From Chachezhania antarctica (GTDB lineage: Bacteria; Pseudomonadota; Alphaproteobacteria; Rhodobacterales; Rhodobacteraceae), in contig NZ_QZEX01000001.1 of the NCBI RefSeq assembly GCF_003646465.1, forward strand, positions 434,001-498,000: DNA of 64,000 nucleotides. Direction: 5' to 3'. This document shows positions 8,978 to 16,017 of the stretch, in pieces (position 1 is the stretch's first letter; every line of letters begins with the position of its first letter). The translations under genes and the position numbers were made by a program. The notes under the pieces were generated by a model that saw nothing but the letters and a program-made list of their open reading frames with translations, was not told where the DNA came from and did no database searches.

Positions 8978-9004
8978 GAAAAAGGCGGTGGCAAAACCAC
9001 CGCC
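8978..9004 (-). terminator. Intrinsic terminator of first 60-aa membrane protein gene
   Basis: On the minus strand GGCGGTGG-TTTTG-CCACCGCC (8984-9004) is followed by TTTTTCAT, 30 bases after the stop at 9034. This is a standard Rho-independent terminator. Confidence 0.85.
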
Positions 9005-9033
9005 TGATCCGAAAATCCGAGAACTGATAAATA

Positions 9034-9216
9034 TCAGCTCGACGCGACGGCTGCTGCCACGATGGCGAGCAGGATCAGCGGCAGGATGATGCCGCTCGAC
9101 GAGCTTTGGGTTTCTTCAACGATGACCGGCGCTTCGACGACGGGCTCGACCAGCGAGCCTGCGGTTGCGGTCGAAGCGGCACCAGCCAGTGCGGCGGCGA
9201 GAACGAGTTTTTTCAT
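9034..9216 (-). CDS. 60-residue exported membrane protein, copy A
   Basis: A tiny protein whose amino-acid sequence is identical to copy B at 9412-9594. MKKLVLAAALAGAASTATAG is a classical signal peptide with probable cleavage at TATA|G. A short acidic segment (VEPVVEAPVIVEET), four serines and a single C-terminal hydrophobic helix (GIILPLILLAIVAAAVASS) follow. An ideal GGAGGT lies 4 bases before the ATG. It has its own terminator and an upstream sequence shared with copy B. The function is unknown. From memory, similar short proteins lie beside hemH in other Rhodobacteraceae and some have been labelled ferrochelatase, although they have no ferrochelatase motif. Confidence 0.85.
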   Translation of the reverse strand: MKKLVLAAALAGAASTATAGSLVEPVVEAPVIVEETQSSSSGIILPLILLAIVAAAVASS

Positions 9217-9283
9217 GGTGACCTCCAGGTCTGAATGCCGGCGGGGGAAGGCCGGCGTCCCAGGATAACCCCCTTGGACACCT

Positions 9284-9312
9284 TCTAAGCAGGTCGCGAC
9301 AGCGGTTGTAAA
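9284..9312 (-). promoter_or_regulatory. Conserved upstream element of copy A (probable promoter)
   Basis: The minus-strand sequence TTTACA-17-CTTAGA contains GCGACCTGCTTAGA, which recurs upstream of copy B at 9663-9676 at almost the same distance from the start codon. Conservation between the copies, while flanking bases differ, suggests a promoter. The -10 match to TATAAT is poor. Confidence 0.4.
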
Positions 9313-9340
9313 TCGACGCGGACTCTCCGGAAAAAGAAAA

Positions 9341-9366
9341 AGAGGCGGTGATGCATCACCGCCTCT
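9341..9366 (-). terminator. Intrinsic terminator of second 60-aa membrane protein gene
   Basis: A 26-base perfect palindrome with arms AGAGGCGGTGATG / CATCACCGCCTCT is followed on the minus strand by TTTTCTTTTTCC. It lies 45 bases after the stop of copy B and separates the two copies transcriptionally. Confidence 0.85.
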
Positions 9367-9411
9367 TTCAATTTTTGGTCCGGCCCGTGGCATGCACAGG
9401 CGGAAAAGAGC

Positions 9412-9594
9412 TTAGCTCGACGCGACGGCTGCGGCCACGATGGCGAGCAGGATCAGCGGCAGGATGATGCCGCTCGACGAGCTTTGGGTTTCTTCAACGA
9501 TGACCGGTGCTTCGACAACGGGCTCGACCAGCGAGCCTGCGGTTGCGGTCGATGCTGCGCCAGCCAGGGCTGCTGCCAGAACAAGTTTCTTCAT
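9412..9594 (-). CDS. 60-residue exported membrane protein, copy B
   Basis: It encodes the same 60 residues as copy A: signal peptide, acidic Val/Glu-rich segment, Ser run and C-terminal hydrophobic helix. By eye the two genes differ at about 12 of 180 coding bases, all synonymous, and nine of these lie in the signal-peptide-coding third. GGAGGT precedes the ATG by 4 bases, and the gene has its own palindromic terminator at 9341-9366. Tandem duplication with selection on the protein sequence is the simplest reading. The function is unknown; the small size and membrane helix suggest an accessory or structural envelope peptide. Confidence 0.85.
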   Translation of the reverse strand: MKKLVLAAALAGAASTATAGSLVEPVVEAPVIVEETQSSSSGIILPLILLAIVAAAVASS

Positions 9595-9662
9595 ATTGAC
9601 CTCCAGATATGACGCGGACCGGTGGTGTCGATCGGCGCCTCAAGACTTACCTCGTGCCTTTT

Positions 9663-9690
9663 TCTAAGCAGGTCGCTGTTTTGATTGCAA
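9663..9690 (-). promoter_or_regulatory. Conserved upstream element of copy B (probable promoter)
   Basis: The minus strand reads TTGCAA-16-CTTAGA and contains the GCGACCTGCTTAGA block shared with copy A. The rest of the 260-base gap (9595-9854) shows no gene or other recognisable signal. Confidence 0.4.
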
Positions 9691-9854
9691 TTGGTTGTTG
9701 GATCCGGGGGCCTTCGCCGCACCGCGTTGTCGTCAAAATAGCAACACTTCGCGGTGCGACGGGAAAGAACGCCAACCCTCTGACACGTCATGGCTTTCGC
9801 CCGGAGGTAGTGCGTGCTCTTTTTCCCTGTGGGTCAGAGACCCGGTGACCGGTT

Positions 9855-10472
9855 TCAGATCAGCAGGACCTGTGCGCCGACATCGCTGATGGCGAAGAGT
9901 TCCTGGATGTGTTCGTTATAGAGCCCGATGCATCCGTTCGACGACCGGCGCCCGATCTTGCGCGTGTCATGGGTGCCGTGGATGCGGTAATACTTCCAGC
10001 TGAGATACAGCGCATGAGTGCCCAGCGGATTGTCGGGACCCGGCGGAATGAAGTTCGGCCATTCCGGATTGCGCTTCTTCATCGACGGCGTCGGCGCCCA
10101 GGACGGGCCTTCGACCTTGCGAATCACCTTGGTGCGGCCAAGGCGCGTCAGGTCCGGCGTCAGCGGCACGCTTGTCGGGTACAACTTGTACACTGTCTGG
10201 TCTTCCGACCAGTAGTGCAGCGCGCGCGAGGTCGTGTCGACGAGGATCGCGCCGTTGTTCAGATTGCTGAAGTAGGGCCGCCAGTCCCGCGAGCTGAAGC
10301 TGGAAATGTTCCTGGAAACAGGGGCTTCCGGCTCGGGCACGGGGCGCAGAGGGTCATAGCCCTCGGCGTCGGTGTTGGCGATGTCCTGAGCGATCGCAGG
10401 TGTGCTCAGGAAGGCGGCGCTTCCGGCAAGAAAGCCCCGGCGACTGGGGGTGAAAAACGGTTTTCCGGTCAT
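9855..10472 (-). CDS. L,D-transpeptidase family protein (YkuD), Tat-exported
   Basis: A 205-residue periplasmic YkuD-domain protein expected to make 3-3 peptidoglycan cross-links or to attach proteins to peptidoglycan. The signal peptide has the twin-arginine motif SRRGFLAGSAAF and ends TPAIAQD (about residue 29). The active-site block reads HGTHDTRKIGRRSSNGCIGL, with the nucleophilic Cys at about 181 and the conserved His upstream. The domain fills the rest of the protein. A second YkuD protein lies at 11358-11930 with a CAP-domain lipoprotein between them, so this is a small envelope cluster. Confidence 0.9.
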   Translation of the reverse strand: MTGKPFFTPSRRGFLAGSAAFLSTPAIAQDIANTDAEGYDPLRPVPEPEAPVSRNISSFSSRDWRPYFSNLNNGAILVDTTSRALHYWSEDQTVYKLYPTSVPLTPDLTRLGRTKVIRKVEGPSWAPTPSMKKRNPEWPNFIPPGPDNPLGTHALYLSWKYYRIHGTHDTRKIGRRSSNGCIGLYNEHIQELFAISDVGAQVLLI

Positions 10473-10717
10473 GAATCGATTTCCCCTGATTTCGGCAACG
10501 GGCAGACGACGGTTATGGTAAGCCTTTGACGCCCCGGGGGCAAATCACCCGCGTGTCAGCCAAGTGTCACATAGCGGTGTCATTCCCGCACCCATGTAGG
10601 ATTCCAGCCCAAAGCCGATTTGCGCATGCCCGTCGGTCACGGTAAAGCGAAAGATGACAACCGCTTGGGGGCCTTCCGGCCGTCGGCCGGTCCGACCGAA
10701 CGCTCCGGAGAAGTGCA

Positions 10718-11305
10718 ATGGCGCGAATCGCTCTGCTTTTGATTATTCCCCTGCTGGCGCTGACCGCCTGCGGTGTCGGTGGCTCGGGCGACGTATACCG
10801 CATCCGCGCCGGGGACACGTCCGAAGTGCAGTATCGCATGCTGGACGGTGTGAATGCGTTGCGCAACGCAGCCGGCGCCCAGCCCCTGCAGCTGAACGCG
10901 CAGCTGACCTCCGCGGCGCAATCCCATTCGCGGGACATGGCCTCGCAGCAGCGGCCATGGCATTTCGGGTCGGACGGGTCGTCGCCGCTGGATCGCGTCG
11001 CACGGGCCGGGTATCCGGGGCGTCTTCTGGGCGAAAACATCTCGGAAACCTACGAGACCGAGCTTGAGACCCTGGGCGCCTGGACGCAGGAGCCCGGATC
11101 GAAGCGGGTGATCATGGACCCGGCCGCGCAGGACATGGGCTTTGGGTGGCACCAGGAATCCAACGGCAAGATCTGGTGGACCCTGATCACCGGCACGACC
11201 GGGGCGGGCATTCAGGTGACGTCCGGCACGATTGTCGATCCGACGGCCACGGCGCAGGGCGATCCGCTTGTGATCCTGCCCGGGCCCACGCGGCCCGCGG
11301 GGTAA
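10718..11305 (+). CDS. CAP-domain (SCP/PR1-like) lipoprotein
   Basis: A 195-residue exported protein. The lipobox LLALTACGVGG places the lipidated Cys at about residue 18. The CAP domain covers residues 38-165, with LDGVNALRNAAGAQPLQLNAQLTSAAQSHSRDMA, RPWHFGSDGSSPLDRVARAGY and LGENISE. VIMDPAAQDMGFGWHQESNGKIWWT is the C-terminal part of the fold. The conserved His/Glu pairs typical of CAP proteins are present. Bacterial members have no settled function; envelope or extracellular roles are likely. It sits between two YkuD genes in the opposite orientation. A 245-base gap upstream holds no visible gene. Confidence 0.88.
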   Translation: MARIALLLIIPLLALTACGVGGSGDVYRIRAGDTSEVQYRMLDGVNALRNAAGAQPLQLNAQLTSAAQSHSRDMASQQRPWHFGSDGSSPLDRVARAGYPGRLLGENISETYETELETLGAWTQEPGSKRVIMDPAAQDMGFGWHQESNGKIWWTLITGTTGAGIQVTSGTIVDPTATAQGDPLVILPGPTRPAG

Positions 11306-11357
11306 GGAAGGACGCGCCTGTCCGTTTCCGGAGGGGCGCGCCAGTACCTCTGGATCG

Positions 11358-11930
11358 TCAGGCGCGCAGGGTGATGACCGTGCCGACCTGAACCATCTGG
11401 TAGATCTCTTCGATTTCCTTGTTCGTCACCGCGATGCAGCCGGCCGTCCAGTCGCGCTTTTTCGGCGGCTTTTCGTTGTTCGGTTCACCGTGGATGAAGA
11501 TGTCGCCACCGGGGCGCTTGCCCAGGGCAGCTGCAAGTGCGCGATCCTGTGCGTTGGGATACGAGATCCCGACCGACAGGTGGAACTTGCTTCTCGGATT
11601 CCGGCGGTCGATCAGGTAGGTGCCTTCCGGCGTCCGGCCATCGCCTTCATGAAGCTTGTGGCCCTGCGGCGCGAAGCCCAGATCGACATCGTATTCCGTC
11701 AGGATATCGCTGTAGTGCAGCAGGTACATCCGCCGCGCGCTCTTGTTCACGACGACGCTGGTCACCCGTGGCCCACGATAGGCCCCGGATCCGCCGCAGG
11801 CCGCAAGCGTCAGTGCGGAGGCCGCGGCCGCCACCCCGAAAGCGCGGCGCGAGGGGCTGATCAGCCCCGTTTCGGTGGAATTTCCGTCTTTGGACACGCT
11901 GCCTGTAGCGGGTCGAAAAATCTTACTCAT
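11358..11930 (-). CDS. L,D-transpeptidase family lipoprotein (YkuD)
   Basis: A 190-residue YkuD protein. SRRAFGVAAAASALTLAACGG combines a twin-arginine start and a lipobox (Cys about residue 46), which suggests Tat export and lipidation. The catalytic block is DIFIHGEPN...RDWTAGCIAVTN with Cys at about 165. TPEGTYLIDRRNP is the conserved substrate-side segment. The start MSKIFRPATG was preferred over an upstream in-frame ATG at 11987 because the extra 19 residues are Arg-rich and unlike a signal sequence. It faces the CAP lipoprotein gene tail to tail across a 52-base gap. Confidence 0.88.
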   Translation of the reverse strand: MSKIFRPATGSVSKDGNSTETGLISPSRRAFGVAAAASALTLAACGGSGAYRGPRVTSVVVNKSARRMYLLHYSDILTEYDVDLGFAPQGHKLHEGDGRTPEGTYLIDRRNPRSKFHLSVGISYPNAQDRALAAALGKRPGGDIFIHGEPNNEKPPKKRDWTAGCIAVTNKEIEEIYQMVQVGTVITLRA

Positions 11931-12059
11931 GTGTCTGCCCCGGTCTCTGCCCGGTCGTAACGCCGGTTGCCTGGTGTGTCGGGACACCGCCGCCCGATGT
12001 GGTCCCGGGACTGTCGCGATGCTTGTGTCGGGGTTACCCGGCTGGCAGATTTTTGCAAA

Positions 12060-12893
12060 TCAAAATTTCGTTTCATCCGATTCAAGGCCGGTTTTTGGTG
12101 GATTTCCAGTGCTTTTTGGCAACTGGGCCGCATTCAGCCGCTCTTCCATCCGGCGCAGGCGGATCAGAACCTCGTCCCGGTAGGCCTCGGTGCGTTTGAC
12201 CTCTTCCTCCTGGTGGGCTTCCTGCATTGAGTTCACGATCAGGCCCACGACAAGGTTTACCACCGCGAAGGTGGTGACAAGGATGAAGGGCACGAAGAAG
12301 ACCCACGCCTGCGGGTAGACCTCCATCACCGGGCGGACGATGCCCATCGACCAGCTTTCCAGCGTCATGATCTGGAACAGTGAATAGGCCGACCGGCCCA
12401 GCGTTCCGAACCATTCTGGGAAGGAGCCGGCGAACAGTTTCGTGGCAATGACGGAGGAGATGTAGAAGATGATCGCCATCAACAGGAACACGCTCGCCAT
12501 GCCCGGCAGCGCGCTGACGAAGCCTTCGACCACGCGGCGCAGGCGCGGCGCGACCGAGATCACCCGCAACACCCGCAGGATCCTGAGCGCGCGGAGCACC
12601 GAGAAGCCCGCCGCCCCCGGCACCAGTGCGATGCCCACGATGATGAAGTCGAAGACGTTCCAGCCGTCCTTCACGAAGTTCTGGCGATAGCAGAATATTT
12701 TCAGGGCAAGCTCGAACACGAAGATGGCAAGGCAGATGCTGTCCAGCAGGACAACCAGCCAGCCGAAGCTGTTCATCACGCTGGGCACGGTTTCCAGCCC
12801 AAGGATGACCGCGTTGAAGACGATCACGGCGATGATGAAGTTGCTGAAGCCCGGCCGTTCGATCCATGCGGTCAGCTTGGCTCTGTCGATCAT
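12060..12893 (-). CDS. Bacterial voltage-gated sodium channel (NavBac, NaChBac/NavAb type)
   Basis: A single-domain six-helix ion channel (277 aa) that should assemble as a homotetramer in the inner membrane. S1 begins at GFSNFIIAVIVFNAVILGLE. S4 has arginines every third position at 101, 104, 107 and 110 (VLRALRILRVLRV). The pore filter is TLESWSM (177-183), identical to the Na+-selective filter of NavAb, and S6 is VVNLVVGLIVNSM. A charged helical tail from about 224 (EAHQEEEVKRTEAYRDEV) fits the C-terminal coiled coil of this family. The start MIDRAKLTAWIERP was chosen over a long upstream extension that overlaps the next gene. It is 31 bases downstream of the RNA methyltransferase gene, probably in one operon. 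Confidence 0.93.
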   Translation of the reverse strand: MIDRAKLTAWIERPGFSNFIIAVIVFNAVILGLETVPSVMNSFGWLVVLLDSICLAIFVFELALKIFCYRQNFVKDGWNVFDFIIVGIALVPGAAGFSVLRALRILRVLRVISVAPRLRRVVEGFVSALPGMASVFLLMAIIFYISSVIATKLFAGSFPEWFGTLGRSAYSLFQIMTLESWSMGIVRPVMEVYPQAWVFFVPFILVTTFAVVNLVVGLIVNSMQEAHQEEEVKRTEAYRDEVLIRLRRMEERLNAAQLPKSTGNPPKTGLESDETKF

Positions 12894-12924
12894 TCTGTTC
12901 CCTATGTTCCGTTGCGGCCCGAAT

Positions 12925-14145
12925 TCAGCGTGTGAGGCGGGCCACCAGTTCCACATGTGCCGACCAGCGGAATTGGTCGGCAATGCGCAGGCTGTCAAGA
13001 CGATAGCCTGAATCGACCAGCGCGCGCGCATCGCGGGCAAAGGTAGACGGGTTGCAGGACACATACGCAATGGAAGGAACGCCGCATCGGGCGATTTCCG
13101 CCACCTGAGCTGCCGCGCCTGCGCGGGGCGGGTCAAGGACGATGGCGTCATGGCGGTTCAGTTCGTCCGGTGTCAGCGGGCGGCGGAACAGGTCGCGCGC
13201 CTCGGTCGTGACCTTCTTCAGCCCCTGCGCGTCCCGCCAGCCGCGGTCCAAAGCGGCGGTCATGGCCTTTTCGCCTTCTACCGCGTGTACCTCGGCCGTT
13301 TCGGCCAGGGGGATCGAGAACGTCCCGCAACCCGCGAACAGGTCGACGACCTTGCGGGCTTTTCCGACGATATCCCGCACGTCGGCCAGCAGGGCGGCCT
13401 CGCCCTCGGCCGTGGCCTGCAGGAAGGCGCCCGGCGGCGGGGCGACCTGCGCGCGGCCGATATTCTGGAACGGGGGCACACGCTGGGCGATGGTTTCGCC
13501 ATTCCACGTCAGCCGGGCCAGTCCGGCCCCTTCGGCCAGCCCCGCCAGGTCTGCGCGTAGTTGCACGTCGGGATCCTTGCCGCCCGACACCGCCACATCG
13601 GCGCCGCTGTCCGAGGCGGTGATGGTGACCGTCAGTTCCCCCTTCCGGCTGCCGCCGCGGATCGCGAGGTCACGGGCCAGCGGCAGAACCGCCGTCACCT
13701 GCGTGCTGAGCAGCTGGCAATCGGGAATTTCGACGATCGTGTCCGACGCGCGGCCGTGAAATCCGACCAGCGCGCCCTTCTTGGTTCGCCGCGCGGCCAC
13801 GCTCGCCCGCCGCCGGCTTTGCGGGGGGGAGACATGCATCGGCAGGAACTCCGCCTCCAGACCCTGCGCGGCCAACGCGGCCTTCACCGTATCGGTGCGC
13901 CAGTTGCGCACCACGTCGTCGCTTACGTGCTGCACCTGGCAGCCGCCGCAGGACGCGGCGTGGCGGCAGGGCGGGCGGACACGGTCGAGCGAGGGCGTGA
14001 CGATGCGGACGTCTTCCAGATGGTCGTCTTCCAGCGTGCCGGTGATGGTCTCGCCCGGCAGTGCGCGGGGTACGATGACCGGCCCATAGGGGCCCTGCGC
14101 GATCCCGTCGCCCAGATGGCCCAGCCTTTCGACAGTCAGTTGCAT
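12925..14145 (-). CDS. 23S rRNA (uracil-5)-methyltransferase family protein (TrmA/RlmD-type, Fe-S containing)
   Basis: A 406-residue RNA m5U methyltransferase. An N-terminal TRAM-like domain (GHLGDGIAQGPYGPVIVPRALPGE) precedes a four-Cys cluster: CRHAASCGGC at about 60-69 and PDCQLL further on, the [4Fe-4S] site of RlmD/RlmC-like enzymes. SAM motif I is VVDLFAGCGTFSIPLAE. VLDPPRAGAAAQV and VSCNPSTFARDA supply the catalytic Cys. The exact target uridine cannot be read from sequence. The start is 3 bases after the stop of the ABC exporter gene, so co-transcription is likely. Confidence 0.88.
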   Translation of the reverse strand: MQLTVERLGHLGDGIAQGPYGPVIVPRALPGETITGTLEDDHLEDVRIVTPSLDRVRPPCRHAASCGGCQVQHVSDDVVRNWRTDTVKAALAAQGLEAEFLPMHVSPPQSRRRASVAARRTKKGALVGFHGRASDTIVEIPDCQLLSTQVTAVLPLARDLAIRGGSRKGELTVTITASDSGADVAVSGGKDPDVQLRADLAGLAEGAGLARLTWNGETIAQRVPPFQNIGRAQVAPPPGAFLQATAEGEAALLADVRDIVGKARKVVDLFAGCGTFSIPLAETAEVHAVEGEKAMTAALDRGWRDAQGLKKVTTEARDLFRRPLTPDELNRHDAIVLDPPRAGAAAQVAEIARCGVPSIAYVSCNPSTFARDARALVDSGYRLDSLRIADQFRWSAHVELVARLTR

Positions 14146-14148
14146 GGC

Positions 14149-16017
14149 TTATTCTGCCGCCGCGCCAAGGAAACCGCCAGACTGGTGATCCCAGAACCCG
14201 GCATAAAGCCCGCCTTGGGCCATAAGTTCATCATGGGTGCCCATTTCGGCGATGCGGCCCTGATCCATGACCATGATTCGGTCCATTTCCGACAAGGTCG
14301 ACAGGCGGTGCGCGATGGCCAGCACGGTCTTGCCCTCCATCACCCGGTGCAGCGCCGTCTGGATCGAGGCTTCGACCTCGCTGTCCAGCGCACTCGTCGC
14401 TTCGTCCAGCACAAGGATCGGCGCATCCTTCAGGATGGCGCGGGCCAGCGCGATCCGCTGCCGCTGGCCGCCCGAAAGTTTCACGCCGCGTTCGCCAAGG
14501 AAGGCGCTGTAGCCACGGTTGCCGCGATGGTCCTTCAGATTGGCGATGAATTCATGCGCCTCTGCCCGTTTCGCGGCGTCGATCAGTTCATCTTCGGTCG
14601 CGTGGGGGCGACCGTACAGGATGTTGTCGCGGGCGGACCGGTTGAACATCGCGGTTTCCTGCGTGACCATCCCGATCTGGCGGCGCAGGCTTTCCTGCGT
14701 GACGTGTTCAAGGTTCTGGCCGTCGATCCGGATCATGCCTTCTTCCGCGCGGTAAAGGCGCAGAAGCAGCGACACCAGCGTCGATTTGCCTGCGCCCGAG
14801 GCGCCCACGATCCCCAGCTTCTCGCCCGGTCTGATGGTCAGGTCGATCCCGTGGACCCCGCCCGGATCGCCCTTGATGTGCGGGTCGTCGCCGCGGCCAT
14901 AGGTGAACGTGACCTTGTCGAAGGCGATCTCTCCCTTGGGCACGACAAGATCCTGCGCCTCGGGTTCGTCATCGACGCGGATCCGGGGGGTGAGCGTTTT
15001 CATCCCGTCCTCGACCTCGCCGATGTTGGAATAGATCGTCATCAGCGTGAAGCTGACCCAGCCCGTCATCTGCGCGATGCGGATCGCGATGGTCCCGGCG
15101 GCGACGATATCGCCTTCGCTGGCAGAGCCCTGCTGCCACAGGTAGAGCGTGCCGCCCAGCATGATCACGGGCAGGAGCCCCGCCAGCGTCATGAGGCAGA
15201 ACCGGAACATTGCGGACATGTAGCCGAATTTCAGCGATGTCTCGCGCACGTGGTTGAGCGATTCATGCGCGGCCTCGTCTTCGAAATCCGCGCGGGCGAA
15301 CAGCTTGACCGTCTTGATGTTGGTGATCGTGTCGACGATCAGCCCGGACGAAGAGGCGCGCGCGCCCGCCCGTGCGGCGGCGCGGGTGCGGATGCGGGGC
15401 AGGAACCACCAGATCAGCCCGAAATAGGCCACCAGCCAGATCATGAAGGCCAGCGTGATCCGCCAGTCGATGGACGACATCAGGATCAGCGCACCCAGAA
15501 GCGAGGCCAGCGCGAAGGCCAGCACGTTGATCGTTTCGGCGGCGACATCCATCATCGCGCGCCCGGCCTGCATCTGCTTCTGCGCGATGCGCCCGGCGAA
15601 ATCGTCGTCGAAGAACTTGACCGACTGGCCCAGCGTCCAGCGATGCAGCCGCGCCAGCACCATCGGCAGCACGTTGGGCTGCACGGCGATCGAGTTCACG
15701 GCGGACGAGGCCGCGAAGAGGATCGGCCGCATGATCAGGAAATAGGCCAGCGCCATCCCGTAGACCCACAGGTTGGCAGGCGAAAACGCGCCGTCCGGCC
15801 CGGCCGACACGGTGACGTCGATCACCTGGCCCATGATGTAGGCGTTGGCGACTTCCATGCCGCCGGCGACGGCCGAAATGGCGGCCGCGGCCCACAGGCC
15901 CGGCCACGCGCCCGACAGGCACCACGCCATGAACGCGCCCAGCTTTTGCGGCGGGGCACCGGGGGCGGGTTTGAAGGCATCGATCCAGTTGCCCATATCG
16001 AGCCATTTCGAGATCAT
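14149..16017 (-). CDS. ABC exporter half-transporter (second of a pair)
   Basis: A 622-residue fused membrane and ATPase half-exporter of the MsbA/multidrug type. The membrane domain occupies about residues 1-330. The ATPase domain has Walker A GASGAGKST, signature LSGGQRQRIALARA, Walker B ILVLDEATSALDSE and switch His AIAHRLST. All catalytic residues are intact. The start ATG overlaps the stop of the upstream paralogue (ATGA), so the two proteins probably form a heterodimer. The substrate is unknown; lipid or drug export is typical of the family. Confidence 0.9.
   Translation of the reverse strand: MISKWLDMGNWIDAFKPAPGAPPQKLGAFMAWCLSGAWPGLWAAAAISAVAGGMEVANAYIMGQVIDVTVSAGPDGAFSPANLWVYGMALAYFLIMRPILFAASSAVNSIAVQPNVLPMVLARLHRWTLGQSVKFFDDDFAGRIAQKQMQAGRAMMDVAAETINVLAFALASLLGALILMSSIDWRITLAFMIWLVAYFGLIWWFLPRIRTRAAARAGARASSSGLIVDTITNIKTVKLFARADFEDEAAHESLNHVRETSLKFGYMSAMFRFCLMTLAGLLPVIMLGGTLYLWQQGSASEGDIVAAGTIAIRIAQMTGWVSFTLMTIYSNIGEVEDGMKTLTPRIRVDDEPEAQDLVVPKGEIAFDKVTFTYGRGDDPHIKGDPGGVHGIDLTIRPGEKLGIVGASGAGKSTLVSLLLRLYRAEEGMIRIDGQNLEHVTQESLRRQIGMVTQETAMFNRSARDNILYGRPHATEDELIDAAKRAEAHEFIANLKDHRGNRGYSAFLGERGVKLSGGQRQRIALARAILKDAPILVLDEATSALDSEVEASIQTALHRVMEGKTVLAIAHRLSTLSEMDRIMVMDQGRIAEMGTHDELMAQGGLYAGFWDHQSGGFLGAAAE

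Noticed and set aside
8693-9000. Several short minus-strand frames over the end of hemH and repeat copy 1
   Set aside because: They translate the repeat element and the hairpins; no evidence of coding.
10473-10717. Search for an RNA gene in the gap before the CAP lipoprotein
   Set aside because: No tRNA-like cloverleaf, no conserved riboswitch motif and no open frame with a ribosome binding site was found.
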